NCBI GenBank assembly: GCA_948847595.1
Contig: CAQOGY010000019.1
Coordinates: 1 to 60,688 of the forward strand
Direction of reading: 5' to 3'
DNA length: 60,688 nt
DNA from: an uncultured Bacteroides sp.
GTDB taxonomy: Bacteria; Bacteroidota; Bacteroidia; Bacteroidales; Bacteroidaceae
Part shown: piece by piece, positions 60,687 to 60,688 of the stretch
Layout: every line of letters starts with the position of its first letter
How positions within the stretch are numbered: position 1 is the first letter of the stretch
The notes under the pieces: model-generated
What the model was told of the DNA's origin: nothing
What the model saw: only the letters and a program-made list of their open reading frames with translations
Databases searched by the model: none
Made by a program: the position numbers and the translations under genes

Positions 60687-60688
60687 AA

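Noticed and set aside
1..60688. tRNA or rRNA genes
   Set aside because: No cloverleaf with CCA-end context or rRNA-like sequence was noticed in any intergenic region; a tRNA search program would settle it.

Overview
This window is a chromosomal segment of a Bacteroides species, probably close to B. thetaiotaomicron. The species call is from memory of gene content and order and was not searched. Supporting signs are the Bacteroidales promoter form (a -33 TTG/TTTG, 18-21 bases, then TAnnTTTG) before many genes, few Shine-Dalgarno sites, and families typical of the group (DUF5686, DUF1599, TlpA/DUF4369-like lipid-side thioredoxins, M56 with TonB_C, a two-permease efflux operon, short tyrosine recombinases). 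No tRNA, rRNA, insertion sequence or CRISPR array was seen.

Layout. 1-1.3 kb: end of rpsB, then tsf. 1.3-8.2 kb: SUI1-like factor, a DUF5686 surface protein, rex, a fumarylacetoacetase-fold enzyme, ispF, a phosphoesterase and an unknown protein. 8.2-9.1 kb is gene-poor and holds a triple-palindrome array and a candidate small RNA. 9.1-17 kb: mnmA, a subtilase, xseAB, ilvE, a DUF975 membrane protein, trmB and an Mrp ATPase. 17-27.4 kb (mostly minus strand): a TlpA-type thioredoxin, a BlaI/M56 sensor pair, an outer membrane barrel, and a TolC-HlyD-permease-permease efflux operon. 27.6-34.9 kb: a five-gene plus-strand operon, SWIM - DUF5691 - MoxR AAA+ - DUF5682 - vWA. 35-38.6 kb: mdh and three cell-envelope unknowns. 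38.6-41.3 kb: an accessory island with two repeat arrays, a tyrosine recombinase, an invertible promoter, a tiny HTH-like ORF and a double terminator. 41.4-54 kb: nadK, pdxJ-exbB-exbD-tonB, DJ-1, ispD-recG, ndk, an M23 peptidase, DUF1599-DoxX-tpiA-SPOR-folE. 54-60.7 kb (minus): dnaG and the aromatic amino acid operon pheA - aminotransferase - DAHP synthase/chorismate mutase - tyrA.

The two most interesting places are these. (1) The 27.6-34.9 kb operon looks like an ATP-driven MoxR/vWA machine whose DUF5682 subunit shows two GxxH motifs of the Tiki/EreA/ChaN/TraB type, so a metal-dependent hydrolase may be coupled to the ATPase. In this genome its DUF5691 gene is cut by one in-frame TAG. (2) At 40364-40659, perfect 24-bp inverted repeats flank a segment carrying a full Bacteroides promoter, 43 bp downstream of a tyrosine recombinase. 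In the orientation given, the promoter points back into the recombinase as antisense; flipped, it would read into a small ORF ending at two terminators. Next to this lies an unusual array of 22-bp palindromic repeats.

All calls come from reading the sequence; no database search or folding program was run.
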